From NCBI GenBank assembly GCA_963969495.1, contig OZ018317.1, positions 221,394,235 to 221,458,234 of the forward strand: DNA of 64,000 nucleotides, written 5' to 3'. The translations under genes were made by a program, and so were the position numbers. Every line of letters starts with the position of its first letter. Within the stretch, counting starts at the first letter, position 1. The notes under the pieces are model-generated. The model had not been told where the DNA came from, did no database searches, and saw nothing but the letters and a program-made list of their open reading frames with translations. The DNA comes from Ceratothoa steindachneri. Taxonomy: Eukaryota > Arthropoda > Malacostraca > Isopoda > Cymothoidae. Shown piece after piece: positions 11,060-23,213 of this stretch.

Positions 11060-12174
11060 AGAAGAATAAAAGTGAAGGGCGACAACGTGCCCTTCTGTAC
11101 CCACCTGCTCTCAAGATCACCGCATGGAGCGTTGGAAGCGAGGCTGATCTACGGCGAGGATTCGGTCCACGCTGTTTTATTGTCCGCCAGCTGCATTTAC
11201 TTAGGGAAAAATTATTCTCGTCTCGCATGTCCTCACCGCCATTTTCTTGCCCTCCGGCATAGATGGAAGCTCGTCAAACATTCTACGCCATCTTTATCTC
11301 GGTTCCACCAAAGGAGTCACTGCCTTTCCCTCAGATCGCGCGAGTTGTGGAAGCTCCCGCTAGGTCATCTCAGCCACCAGCCAGAGCCTATATAATCCCC
11401 CGACTCGGTTTAGCGTGCATACAGTGATCGATTCCAACGTGAACATCACCACCTAAGAGAAGTCTTAGCCGGCAAGTGAGCAAACGTTGAGGGAAAGTCA
11501 CCTCCTGACACTCCTGTTCACCACCGAATTTTTCTCGTGGACGAGATTCTCATCAACCTTCTAGATACCCCCGGACCTAAATAGCACCCTAAGTCACCCC
11601 CTGCCCCCCCCCCGAATAAAAATACCTTTATTCCCCAGGGTCGTCATTCTGATATGACGTGCTAACCCCCCCCCCCCATCCCTGCTCCGCCGTGATGTCT
11701 GGCTCCGTTAACGTGACTCTACACATATAGCTTCGTTGCAACTATGCCGTTCTACTTAGGAAAGGCATAATTGAAAACTCTGGGGAAAGGAGGTCTGAGG
11801 CTAACCCCGCTGCGGAACCCAGAGGAAGAAGCAACCTGGTTTGGGATTCAGTTACAAACGTGGGGAGGCATAACAATCTACCCTGCGGCCACCGTCCAGG
11901 ACCACAGAGGGAGACTCTTCCGTCTCTGTGAAATGTCGGACGTAACTGTTAAATAACCAAAACCCAATAAAGGGGGCGGCACCCCGACTGGAGTCAGTTG
12001 ATTCTGGCTTCAGTCATCATTAAGTCCGCCATGTTTTTACACCCTCTGAGGAGCCCAACCAGGTCCATAAAAACCATCCATCACCCTTTACCACATCCGA
12101 GTCATGTTCATGGGGTCCTCATCGGCGGGGCGGGGGCCTTCCCAATCAAAAGTAAAACGTAAAAAGTACAGAAA
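11060..12174. other. Region upstream of LINE A; possible 5' UTR
   Basis: GC content rises after ~11070 and C-runs occur at 11605 and 11668. No convincing ORF (11771-11956 is unrecognised). Part of it may be the LINE A 5' UTR, but no boundary is visible. Confidence 0.4.
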
Positions 12175-13323
12175 ATGGCAAACACCTCTCATCTAATCCT
12201 AACACACACCACAGAACCAGCACCCGACACAATCGACCACCACACACTGCTTAACCTAGCCTCCACCCACGACACACCAATAACGAACATAATAAAACTA
12301 CGCACAGGCCACAAGCTCGTCTTCCGCTCACAGGAGGACGCGCTAACGTTCCACGAAAATGCCACCACTACATTCAACACACACAACCTACAGACTAGAC
12401 TCGCTGACGGTATCATAAAAAGATACCAGATACGAGTCACAAGGACCAACCCTCTGTGGTTGGCTTTAACCAATAAGGACCTTCGCTTGCACCTCCGTCA
12501 GGAGTACGGGGAGGAGGTCGTCAAGGACCTTTACTTTAACAGGTCAAAGAACTGGGCAGTGATTACACTGTCCAGTGACAACACAAAAAACATGCTGCTA
12601 GACCAAGGTATCAAGGTCTGTGGCACCCTCACAAACCCTCAACACATTGAAGAACAGCATAACATAAGACCCACACAATGCCACCGGTGCTACAAGACCG
12701 GACACAGCACCAACACATGCACAGACCTAATCTGCTCCAAGTGCAGTGTAGTGGGGCACCACTACACGACCTGCACCTTCACCACAGCCCGCTGTGCAAA
12801 TTGTGGCGGCGACCACGTCGCCGTCAACCCCAGGTGCCCTTACCTAGGTAAGGCACGACATGACGCCCTGGAGGCCATCCGGCACCCACAACCAAACACA
12901 CACACACACCGCCCCCCCCCTCCCCTCACCATGACATTCACCGCTGCTGCCAGCGCTACGCTGCCGGCTCCCCCTGCTCTACCCCTGACGCACCCAACCC
13001 CCCCTGCAGCAACCACACCCCAGCTCATAACACTCAGAGACCCCCACTACTACCAACACCCACACACGACACTACCACCCCCACCCCCACACCACTCTAC
13101 ACGCCCACCTCCACCCCACTCTACACACCCACCCCCACCCCACCCCACCCCAGCGACAACACAAAAAACAAACTACACCTGGCCACCCTGCTCTCAGCGG
13201 TGGCAAAGGACATGTCGAGGGGTGACCCTCGACTATACGCGAAGATCCTCAACACGCTATTCGCCTCCAACGACATAGAGCAAATCACCTTCCCTGAGAA
13301 GGTGTTCGCTCTAATAGACGAAC
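12175..13323 (+). pseudogene. LINE A ORF1 (Gag-like, three zinc knuckles), one frameshift
   Basis: The start ATG at 12175 opens a 367-codon frame. Residues ~75-160 (ADGIIKRYQIRVTRTNPLWL, LYFNRSKNWAVITL) look like an RRM-type fold. Then come three knuckles: CHRCYKTGHSTNTC (169-182), CSKCSVVGHHYTTC (187-200) and CANCGGDHVAVNPRC (207-221; CX2CX3HX6C). A Pro/Thr/His-rich tail follows. Between 13030 and 13160 the coding frame shifts. In the new frame LATLLSAVAKDMSRGDPRLY and NDIEQITFPEKVFALID appear; this C-terminal motif recurs in LINE B ORF1 (ILACILYAHV…NGLESITFPD). The protein would bind its own RNA in a ribonucleoprotein. Confidence 0.85.
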
Positions 13324-14010
13324 ACACAACTAGACCCGCACTCCTCCCCACCCCGACGGGTACACACCTCTGCCCGCAGGAAACAACCGCCCCCCACTTT
13401 CACCACACCCTTCCCGCCGCCTGTCCTGTCCCTGCACCTTCCTTAGCCACTGCTCCCTCCCCCATTCAAACAACCTATCCTCCTCGCACTTCTTACACCC
13501 CTCTATCAAAACCCCGCCTACCTCCCACTGCCACCACCCCCCTCGCACCCATATCCGCCTCCTCTCCCACAGCTTCCACTGTCACCCCAACCCCCTCGCA
13601 GTCCACTACACCCCGTGCCAACCCCAAAACCCCCACCCCCAAGCCCCATCCGCGTAGACAGGCACGGGACAAACAAACTCCCCCCCCCCCCTCTCCTGTC
13701 GTTTCCACTCCTCACTCGCTCCCTACTGCTTCCCCATCCGCTCCTTCTCAATCCTCCCCTTCTCAATACACCCCTTCTCACTCTACTCCTTCTCAATCCT
13801 CCCCTTTTCAATACACCCCTTCTCACTCTACTCCTTCTCACTCCCCTCCTCCTCCGCCTTCCGCCCCTTCACCTAAGACTCCTTCCCCTTCAACCCCCCT
13901 TCCTTCAACTCCTTCTCCTCCGACTCCTTCTCCTTCTCCTTCAACCCCCTTTCCACCGTCCCTACCTCCTCTCTCCCCCGACACCCCTCCTCTCATAATC
14001 TGTACCTCCC
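13324..14010 (+). repeat. Pro/Ser/Thr-coding low-complexity stretch in LINE A
   Basis: CT- and CC-rich sequence, open in two + frames at once. One frame reads repeated SQSSPSQYTPSHSTP units. A tandem of ~57 bp (CTTCTCAATCCTCCCC…) is present around 13745-13850. It sits where ORF1 should end and the ORF2 endonuclease should begin. Confidence 0.7.
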
Positions 14011-14059
14011 TCACCACTTCTAGCCCTTTATCCTCCAGCTATACACCACCCACCTCCGT

Positions 14060-16372
14060 CACAAACTCCCCCCACCGGCCGGTGCCTTGCGGCGTTACCG
14101 CTGCGAACACATCGGCCCTGCCTTCCCCACGTTCTTCGGCCCGCGCGGAGGCACCACATCCCCGGATGTGGTCTTCCGTAACGACCACGCCACACGATTC
14201 TACACTCCCATTGCACCCGGTCCCCACGTACTATCAGACCACATACCAATATGCCTTCTCATATCCACATCCCCCATACTCATCCCCACATCACCTATAT
14301 ACGATTATAAAAACACAAACTGGGCTGAATTCAGGAGCCACATATCCACAAACACACCACATAACCTCGACCTGGAGAACACCAATCCAGGGCAAATAGA
14401 CCACCACTGGTGCTCACTCTTAGACACCACCACCACCTCACGTAATCTACACTCACCACACAAAAACTACGCCTGCTTAAAACATTTCACATTTTCAATA
14501 CACACACAGAGACTTATCACACAGTACAACAACCACTACACCAGAGGCCCACGACAACAGAACATCAACCAACTACGTGCCCGCATCCTTCAATCAATGC
14601 GTGCAGCTAGATAGGAACCGGCAGTGGCGTGAGGTCGTCCGCATCGCAGACGACACCCGTTGCATGGACCCTTCCTTCTTCTGGCGGCACGTGAAAAGGA
14701 TGCTGGGTACGGAACCATCCAAACCAATAACACTGAAAATAAACAACCACACACTCACAGACACTAATGACATCCTCGACGCATTCAGGTCCCACTGGGA
14801 CACAGTACACACCCACAACCCACCAAAACCAAATGCGCAGGAGCACTTCCAAGACATTCAGGAATGGTGCCGGACTCATGCTCACGAGCTGAGGCCTGCC
14901 CCCTTGATACGTATGGAGGTGCTCGACTATACGTCCACACTTACCACTCCAATCACCGTCGAGGAAACAAAACACTACATAAAATCGACACCAAAACGCG
15001 CCCCCGGCCCCTCCGGTCTACCAGCCACACTCATAAATAACCTCCCCGCAGACATATACCCCACACTTACACATCTCTTCAATGCCTCTCTAGCCTCAGG
15101 CCACTTCCCCAAAATATTCAAAGTCTCTCACAATATACTCCTTCATAAACAACACAAAGATCCACAACACCCAAACAATTACAGGCCTATTGCTCTATTA
15201 GAGCACCTAGGCAAAATACTCGAACGAATGGTCAACTGCTGCCTACGGGAGTTCCTGGAAGAGAGAAACTGGTTCTCCCCCCATCAATACGGGTTCAGGA
15301 GAGGCAGGTCCACTCAGGCGGCCGTGACCATCGTACACGACAGAATACAGAAGAAACGACAGATACACCAAAAGACTCTCTCCGTCAGTAAGGACGTGGA
15401 GAAAGCCTTTGACAAGGTGTGGCGCGAGGGACTGCGTTGGAAACTCGCCAACAACACGGAGTTACCTCTCTACACCAGAAGGCTCCTATCACACTACCTC
15501 ACTGGACGGCGCTACCACATCAGATACAACAACACCCTTTCAAGACCCTTCACACCGCGCTCAGGCGTTCCCCAAGGAAGCGTTCTGGCACCACACTCTA
15601 CATTATGTTCACAAATGACACCCCACGCCCACCAGAAAACTGTGTTCACACATACATAGTGGCCTTTGCCGACGACGAGACCATTCTCGTCAGCGGCCGG
15701 GCCCCCAAAGAAATCGCGCTCCACGCACAAAGAATACTTGATGAGAAGACAGATTACGAGGATAAATGGCTGATTGCCACGAATCCTCAGAAGACACAGA
15801 TGACACTCTACGGTGCTAGAGATCACTTCATGCACAACCTAAAAATTTACTCACACAAACCAGACATGATCCACCAAAACTCAACAAGGCTCGCATACAC
15901 ACAGTGCACCAAAATCCTGGGGGTAACATTCGACAAATCCCTCAGGTTCAACTTACACCAAAACATAATACAAGCAAAAGCCTCACGCACAAACGCATCG
16001 CTGGGTAGGTTCTACCCAGCGAGTAAAAAACTAAAACTACACTTATATAAAGCACTCGTGCGTCCCATTCTTACGTACGCCCCACTGTCGCTCGTAGCTG
16101 CGAGCGACACCTGAAAGCGAAAGGCTGAGCGCATTCAGAACTCTGCTCTGAAGCGCGCTTGCCGTTCGCCCCTGTACTCGAGAATGGACGCACTACACAA
16201 CAACAACAAACTAACTCCTCTCAACACTTACGCTCACACCAGACTAACAAAACAGCTCGGTAAACTCACCACAGACCCACTTTACACCTCGCTACACATG
16301 AGAAGGTACACGATGGCGCCGCGATATCCCGCGGCCCACGAACACCTGCTGCCCGTACCGTTCTTCGCATAA
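14060..16372 (+). pseudogene. LINE A ORF2: endonuclease C-terminus plus reverse transcriptase, broken
   Basis: The endonuclease is represented only by its last part: FPTFFGPRGGTTSPDVVF, then VLSDHIPI (the SDH box). The first ~150 residues (N, E and GDLN boxes) are absent. A frameshift at ~14610 leads to the RT frame (14577-15659): KRAPGPSGLPATLIN, NNYRPIALLEHLGKILERMV, YGFRRGRSTQAAV, DVEKAFDKVW (~15395) and GVPQGSVLAP (~15565). A small deletion at ~15592 shifts the frame to LYIMFTNDTP and AFADDETIL (FADD box ~15664). The thumb and C-terminal region (LGVTFDKSLRF, ALVRPILTYA) run to a TGA at 16112. After another frame change RIQNSALKRACRSP-like sequence ends at 16372. Confidence 0.85.
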
Positions 16373-16630
16373 ACCAATAGGCATCGTGAATAACGCGTTT
16401 CCGGATGGGCTGTCAGCCTCCTCCTCCTGACTTGCCCCCAACCCTCGCCCAGTCAATACCACATAACCTACACCCTCATAACAACACCTCGCTTTGGTGT
16501 ATAGCCACCGACCTATCTACTCTTGCTGTCCCTTTCTTAATTATTTTCCACAATGCTCCTCTCTGACTACCTGACTGCCGTATTACAGCAGTCCCTCTCT
16601 TTTTTTTCTATACACAAACTGAACTGAACT
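16373..16630 (+). other. LINE A 3' UTR and tail
   Basis: Non-coding, C-rich, ending in a T-run and CTGAACTGAACTTA (~16618-16630). The right boundary is set by the end of this short repeat and the change in base composition. Confidence 0.5.
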
Positions 16631-17307
16631 TAGCGTGCAGCACTCCAGGACTTTCCCGCCTATTACCGCGTACGAGCAAAGCACACGCTCATCCGTCGTG
16701 ATCGGAGACACCGGCAATTTTAATTCGAGGACGAAGGCTAAATCAACACCCGTGAACTCTGCCATAGTCAATCGGCGAGTATCTGACCAGGATTTCCATC
16801 TCCGAAGGCCTCATCCACCCCGTGAGGTAACACAGATTCCCTATTACAGTCATCGTATCTTGACCGGCCCTATCCTTAAACGAAGCAGTTGCACTCGTGA
16901 CGCCTATAGATCATTCTATAATCTCGTCATCTCAAATCGTCACATCCTTTGTATGTGAACCCCAGATTAAAATCCTATTTATAATCACCAACCTGAACCC
17001 GACCACTAATCCCATCTTTATCCCTTTTCGCATGTACGATCATTCCATTTAAACCCTGTACCTGTACATATTTCAACTTTATTTATTTATTTATGAGTAA
17101 AGGTATATTTTTGTTATTGTCTTTTTCTTGTAACCCTAAACAAGTACCAGCTACCTGTTAATCTTTGGTTAACTTGCACTCTGAATTATTTGTTTTGAAA
17201 AAACCCCGTAATTAAAAAGTACACCATCCCCATTGAATTCTTAAATATTTCTCGTTCGCGAACCCCCCAAAAGCATATATATATCTATATAGATTCTGGC
17301 TATTCTA

Positions 17308-17309
<2 letters not shown>
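16631..17309. other. Spacer, nothing recognised
   Basis: The open frame 16635-16958 has no recognisable domain. Composition becomes AT-rich after 16950. Confidence 0.5.

Positions 17310-17377
<68 letters not shown>
17310..17377. repeat. (TA)n microsatellite left of palindrome
   Basis: About 68 bp of TA. Confidence 0.95.
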
Positions 17378-17380
<3 letters not shown>

Positions 17381-17530
17381 TAACGTTATAGCCACGAGGA
17401 AAATGAAACAACGGAGAACTGCGAGGCCTTTCGACTAATGGTCCTTTACTGCTCAGTAAAGGACCATTAGTCGAAAGGCCTCGCAGTTCTCCGTTGTTTC
17501 ATTTTCCTCGTGGCTATAACGTTATTCATA
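17375..17530. repeat. Perfect palindrome, 77-bp arms, 2-bp spacer
   Basis: Arms 17375-17451 and 17454-17530 are exact reverse complements, separated by CT. Each arm, read outward from the centre, carries TCGAAAGG, then TCATTTTCCTCG, then heads towards a (TA)n array. It is therefore a head-to-head inverted dimer of the CGAAA/(TA)n module. Confidence 0.95.
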
Positions 17531-17564
17531 AATTCCTCACGTTCCTTATTTTCGTGATTCAGTT

Positions 17565-17566
<2 letters not shown>

Positions 17567-17622
<56 letters not shown>
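17567..17622. repeat. (TA)n microsatellite right of palindrome
   Basis: About 55 bp of TA. Confidence 0.95.
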
Positions 17623-17626
<4 letters not shown>

Positions 17627-17640
17627 AAACTTTCTTTGGG

Positions 17641-19699
17641 AGTTTAGAAAAGGCCACATTGATAAGTTGGAAGAAGAAAATTTGTATCGAGTTTTCATAC
17701 GGTGACGGAACAATTTGTGCAAGACAGCGCCAAAGATGTTTTGAGAACTTTCGATAGGGTAAGGTTATTTTTACCAGAAAGCTGAACCCCGTTCAGTAGG
17801 ACCATTGGAAAATGATCAAGATCTTTTGAGAATAATAGTGGAACAAAATCCGATTGCAACTGCTAAATAATTGGTTCAAAAGTCACATTTAACTCACTTT
17901 ACTCTGCATCGTCATTGTCGTAGAATAGGGTCAAATTATCATTTCCGCGTTTCGAGTGCGTGGGAGATTTATAATACAAGCAGAGTGCAAATTAACAGAA
18001 TGTAAGTTGGTCAACAGTTGACTATCTTGGAGGTTCCGGGATAACAGAAAAATGGGTACAAAAATAACTTTACTAATATGCAAATTAATATTATTTTACA
18101 AGGTCAACAGGAGTTTTTCAACAAGCTATATAAACATTAGATGTACACGAGTCTCACGGGCTAAAAGGGGGGGGGGGAGACTTGGTGGGGACGATCATCG
18201 TACAAACAAACGAACAATATTGACCGAGGGTCGCTCGAATGACCTTGAGCGTATACAAAGTGGACGATGAAGGCTTACACTGGAGGGAGGGTAAACAGAG
18301 CATTTGCACAGGAGAGTTGCGCGTTGCTGTTACCTCGAAGATGTGGTTCGAGGAAGTATTCATTGCCTTGGCACAAATTTCAAATCGTCTCTTGACAATG
18401 ACTATTACGGGATAAACTTAGATCGTGCTTTCGAGTAAGACACGAATCGAGACTGAGCGCGCTGCGTTCGAGGAGCGGGTGGAAGGGGGTACGAGGTAGA
18501 CTCACGTGAATGAACGAGAGTACCGAGAGATTGAGAGGTTCTGCGAGAATGGTGCAGAGTCTAACGGGACGTGAATAGCGGTTACCGACGTTGGGTGGGC
18601 AGAGGATATTGACATGGCAGGTCGGGTGGCAGATACTGACTTCCAACTCTGGTGTCGGAGGATTTATTGTGAGGTCGAATGGGGTCCCCCCAATCCGTCC
18701 AAAGGGGAGGTTTACATGGTCAGAGGCATCGGCAGACGAGAATAGTCTGGCCCTTTTTGCGCGATCGCGGGAAGGTTCCTAAGTCAGCAAGGCTCTCAAA
18801 TCTGTCGCAGCTTTCTGTGATGGTGGCATTTCAGGTCACCGTGGCGTATCACGGCGTCTCATAATTTAGCATCTCTATTAGCGCAGACAAAATGGGTCGC
18901 CCAGGTGTCTTGTCTGTCTCTCTATTGAAGGGTGAGGCGTGCGTATCTTCTTCTCCCCCCCCTTCCTCTCTCTCATCTCTGACAGTCATTTAGAAAAGAT
19001 AGGTAAGGTTTCACGATTGGAGCAATGGATTCCTCACGACCTGTCAGAGGTACACTTTCAACAAACCATTAGACTTTGCTCATCTCTCCTTTCTCACCTA
19101 AATTCAAATCTTTTTGACTAGGATCGTTGCAGGAGACGTGAAGTGTATTATGTACAATAATATTAAACATTCTATACAATGCATTGTCTTGGGTAAAACC
19201 AATACTCAAGTCGAAACAGGGGCCTCAACCAGAAAAAAATCACTTGGCCTTTGGTTGAATATAAATGGCATAATAAAGTTTGAACTTCTAAACTAAATAA
19301 AACTATAACCAAATAGAATGACTGTCCGCAGTTGGACCGTTTACATGCATAAGCTAAACAAAGAAGGCACGCATTAATCAATAGAAGGCAAGTGGTCTTT
19401 AATCAAGACAACGTGTGACCTCATATCGCAAAAGAGACCATCTAAAAGCTTAACAATTTCGATTGCGAACTAATGAGTCATCCTCCATTACTCACCCGAC
19501 AAAACCCCATCAGATTACTATCTTTTTAGGAGTTTAGAGAATTAGCTGAACAGAATGAAGATGTAAACTATAGAAGAGGCCAAAACAACATTGAAAAACT
19601 TTTAAAAATTAAAGTCAAACGACTTTTACCAACATGTTATCAAAAAGTTAGAGAGATGGAGACGTGGTAGAAACTGGAGCAAATTATATTTCTTATAAA
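17641..19699 (+). pseudogene. Mariner (DD34D-type) transposase relic, split by ~1 kb
   Basis: N-terminal part 17641-17945, in shifting frames: KGHIDKLEEENLYRVF, then GDGTICARQRQRCFENF, DQDLLRIIVEQNPIATAK and LTHFTLHRH. These are the mariner HTH landmarks. C-terminal part from ~18965: LEKIGKVSRLEQWIPHDLSE, then RIVAGDVKCIMYNN (the TGDE position reads AGDV), SLGLWLNINGIIKFELL, YSPDKTPSDYYLFRSLEN (third Asp box) and KSNDFYQHVIKKLERW. Between the halves about 1.0 kb (17946-18964) has no mariner counterpart. Multiple stops; dead. Confidence 0.8.
17946..18964. other. ~1 kb insertion inside the mariner relic, unidentified
   Basis: GC-richer than the mariner halves, with a G9 run at ~18169. No domain in the frames at 18052-18270 or 18380-18646. 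Target-site duplications could not be made out. Confidence 0.5.
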
Positions 19700-20645
19700 A
19701 TTATTACTTTTTTTAATCTTAACTAACTTCAAAGAGCTGTTTGGTTTCTATCAATAAAATAATAATAAACATGATATATATGATATTTTAAGAAGGCAGT
19801 TTTTTTAACTGTTTGAATTTTTTTTAAAATCTCTTAATTCTAGTGAACTTGTTTGTTATTGTAATTATCTTTCCAATTTTTCCCATAATGAACCTTTTTA
19901 AAATTAAAAGGTATTATTATTTAAGGATTAGAGAAGAGAGAGATTCAGAGAGATTTTCCCAAGGTATTAAAATCAAGGCTGGTTTTTGTATATTTGAAGC
20001 TCCTATGAAAGTCCTTTCTAAGAGTTCATAAAAAATACATAAGATTATCGAATGTTTTGGAATTAAAAAAAAAATTACAGATAGAAAGTTCAGAAAATGC
20101 ATTAAAATTAAGACATAGCTGTTTGGTTTAGTATTTTTTTGTATATAAAAGCAAATATAAAAGAATTCTTACGAAAGTTTTTTATAGAAATTATATTTCA
20201 TAGCTTTTTTCCAGAATTCTTTGGGCTGTTTCTTTATATCTAAATATATAGAATTTATGTTTTAATTGAATTTTAGTGAATATTCTTGGCTTTTGTTGAC
20301 AAAGTTTTTAAAATGCAACGTTAGTCACGAACTTTGAAATAATACAAGTCAAGGTAGGTTTTAGAAGTTATGGCCGTGGTGTAGTAGTAGTGGTGGTGGT
20401 TTGCTAACCTGTCTTTATCCAGTTGGATCCGTGGTGTATGTACTCTTATTATGGTTACCCTTTCTGCGAAATGTCCGTAATTTAATGCTGGAATTCTCTT
20501 CCGTGCCCATGGAAGTCCTGACCAAAGGTTGCCAATATTATAACCTTATTTTAAGTGCGTCTATTTGATTAAATTAAAAAGAAACACATGAAAATATTGT
20601 ACTAAGAACTGATTGTCTACATATTTTGTAAGCCGAGATAACAGC
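19700..20645. other. AT-rich spacer, nothing recognised
   Basis: No ORF with a domain. Short GTAGTAGTAGTGGTGGTGG patch near 20382-20400. Confidence 0.6.
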
Positions 20646-20650
20646 ATATA

Positions 20651-20672
20651 ACATTAGGGCGGGTCATACTTT
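20651..20672 (+). repeat. Left TIR of 3.2-kb transposon
   Basis: Inverted match to 23837-23858, 21 of 22 positions; core GGCGGGTCATACTTT. Confidence 0.7.
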
Positions 20673-21179
20673 GGGGCAACCATACATTTTCATTAAATCC
20701 TTCAATGAGGGTTGCTTAAATAATAGATTTTTCAGTATAGATTTTGAAAAAGAACTTTATTTTGTTATACAATTGCTCCTACCTACATCAATTTACATTT
20801 AAATAAAAGTAAATTTTTCCCTTTCGTCATGAGCTTATGTAACCTATTTTTATTTAATCCAAGTACACACAAACACAAAGTAACCCCCAAATTTACATGT
20901 TTATTGAGTGAAAAAAGTGTATGCAAAGCTCCACATAGAGTTGCATGGGCCACTTTGGGTCATATTCAAAAGTTAAACTTCACCAGAGCACAAAATCTTG
21001 CTTAGACTCATTCCTGGACATCAGACGTCTACTTATCTCTTGTGCTCTGATTCCTCCATTCCTCCATTTGTGTGCGACAAGGCCAGTCAGGTACTTTCAT
21101 ATGAGTGTCAATGAGGTTTTTCAATTCAGAAGTACTTTAAGAGTAAGTAAGAGGTGTCTCAGAGACATCCTCTAACCAA

Positions 21180-23213
21180 TTGATCAGATCTCCAATCCTG
21201 GTATAATCACGATTGATGTCTGGTGTCCTTCTAAGCTTTACAAAGGAGTCTTCCAGTTGAGTATCTGGGTCCCCTTCTCCCCTAATGGTCTGGATTCTTT
21301 TCACCACTTCAGTTCTCTCCGCCTGATCTTCAGAGCATAGGAGGGTTTGGAGGGGATGGCTTCACTGTATGCATACCAAGCTGATCTCTTAACAGTTGGC
21401 AAAACAATATCCAACACCTCCTTCCTCTGAGACTTAAGGCAGTAAAGTTGATAAAGAATGTGCCTAGGTCCCTCGGTCCAAGAGTGCTTAATCTTAACGT
21501 TAAACCAGCATGGGTAATATACACCAATGATGAACTCAATAATCAGTCGTAGATTCTTAAAGGTTTTTTCTTTGAGCTCATGCTTTGACACCCACAGCCG
21601 AAGATGTCTGTTAGCTGTAGTCAGCCAGCGACTGTGGTTTACTGGTCCTATTTCCAATAGAGAAAGCCCTGTAGGAAGCACTCCCTCTATGATTGCCGAT
21701 ATAATTCTATAGCCCTAGTGTTGATCAGTGGAAAGATTTTGCACCACTTCCTGAGGTATCTTGGTAAGAGGAGGACCTAAAGATATTTGAGTGAATTTTG
21801 GGTTGATATACAAGTCTGTAACAGAGTCAAGGAGCTTTCTTATTGGTCCGGAATATCTGTTGTCAGATAGTGTTGGGCCATCCAGGTTGATAATTAGATG
21901 ACGGAGAGGGAGTTCCACAGTGTGCAGGTTACAGACCAACCAAACAAGCTTTCTGCCCAAATCAAGCTCCATTTTTCGCATTATTCTAGCATTTACACTT
22001 GTGATTACATTCGTTGAGTCTCCTCCACTGGCATTTAAGCTTTTATCCAAACCCCTTTCCTTTAGCCATCCAAACATAGCATTAGAGATCTTCTCTGCAT
22101 GTGATTCTCCTTTTGTAGCCTGTTATGTGTCAAAGTGTAAGAGGTAATTGCTCCCAGGCTCACTGGTGACAGCGTAATGCTCCTCTTTTGTTATTGCTGG
22201 AAACAATTTTTCACTTCCCTCTGCCTCCATCATAAAATTTGTAACATCAATTCGTCCATCAAAGAGAACGCAAGAAATTTCCCCATCCTTCCTTAAGTTT
22301 TCCTCAAACTCATGTTAAATAACTGTAATTAGCTTTTCCTGTGCTTTCTTAACTTTATTCTTATCAATTACTTTACTTTCATCTTCCTCAGTAATGAATC
22401 CAGCATATATTAAAGCTGCTGTTTCTATAGCTGCAGTTGGTCTCAATCCGACACAATACCTTATACTAGTAAGAGCAATATTTGGAATTTCATCATAATT
22501 CTTTCTATTCCTGCTGGAAGATTCCGGCTCTTGGACAGCTTCAAAAGTTACTTCATCACCCAAACTGTTGTCACCATCAGAATTTTCTGCCTCCAGATCT
22601 TCACCTTCTGCCAAAAATGTTCGATTTCTTTTCTTGCTGCTTTTCCTGCTAAAACAGCGCTTTCCTCCTTACTTTTTCTCTTTTTTTTTTCCTTTCTGAA
22701 GCTCTTAATTATCTATTATGCCCTGGAATATCAGGACCTCCAATTTGAAAGGTACCTTTACTTCCAACCTTCGTCTTTTGTCCTTTAATAAAGGCCAGTT
22801 CCCTAGTAGGTATTTTTTCTCTTCACTACAACAGCAGTTAATGTGGGCTTCAGCCTCACAGCCATTACAACCTACTTTCGCACAACTGGAAATTTGACAT
22901 TTGCATGTCAATATATTAAATAACTTATCTAGTTTTGCAATGTACCTCTCTTTTACTTCAACTTTTTCTTTCCTAAGGGAAACTTTTACTGCCTCCTTCC
23001 CCCCTTCTTAAGCTTTGGTATTATTCGGAACTTCTGATTTACAACAAGTGGTGTGAAGAGAGCATTAGCTTTGGTCAACTGATTAATCAAGCCCTGATAC
23101 ATGTATTTTACCAGCTGGTCCACTTCATAATTTCTCCGATCATCTTCACTTTGCTCCCTCAGGTAGATGCCGTACCTCAAAATATCTCTTATTGCTGGTA
23201 ACTCAGACACCAT
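21180..23213 (-). pseudogene. Transposase-like gene of the 3.2-kb TIR element, broken
   Basis: Minus-strand pieces in order: MVSELPAIRDILRYGIYLRE (23213 on); a Cys-rich patch SSCAKVGCNGCEAEAHINCC (~22900-22830); NIALTSIRYCVGLRPTAAIE and GFITEEDESKVIDKNKV (22614-22315); VLFDGRIDVTNFM (~22280); GGDSTNVI (~22025); VWLVCNLHTVELPLRHLI (~21945-21895); GPVNHSRWLTTANRHLRLWV (~21645-21585); IIGVYYPCWFNVKIKHSW. DGR, GDSTNV and HxxELPLRHL are the landmarks of a multicopy family I remember from many invertebrates; I cannot attach a superfamily name with confidence. FDGR and GGDSTN may be the first two acidic catalytic positions (inference). Stops at 22315-22320, ~22130 and ~21715 and frameshifts prevent a product. 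Confidence 0.7.

Larger units (their letters stand above)
12175..16630 (+). mobile_element. LINE A: non-LTR retrotransposon with ORF1 and ORF2 (I/Jockey-like)
   Basis: ORF1 with three zinc knuckles is followed by a Pro/Ser-rich stretch, the end of an APE-type endonuclease, and a reverse transcriptase. The 3' region ends near 16630 with the short repeat CTGAACTGAACT, as in LINEs with a microsatellite tail instead of poly(A). It is GC-richer and strongly C-biased on the + strand compared with its neighbours. Clade placement is by general layout only. Confidence 0.85.

Noticed and set aside
13200..14399. Single 399-codon Pro-rich protein
   Set aside because: Its start is the shifted ORF1 C-terminus and most of the rest is low-complexity CT repeat with an alternative open frame; not a gene by itself.
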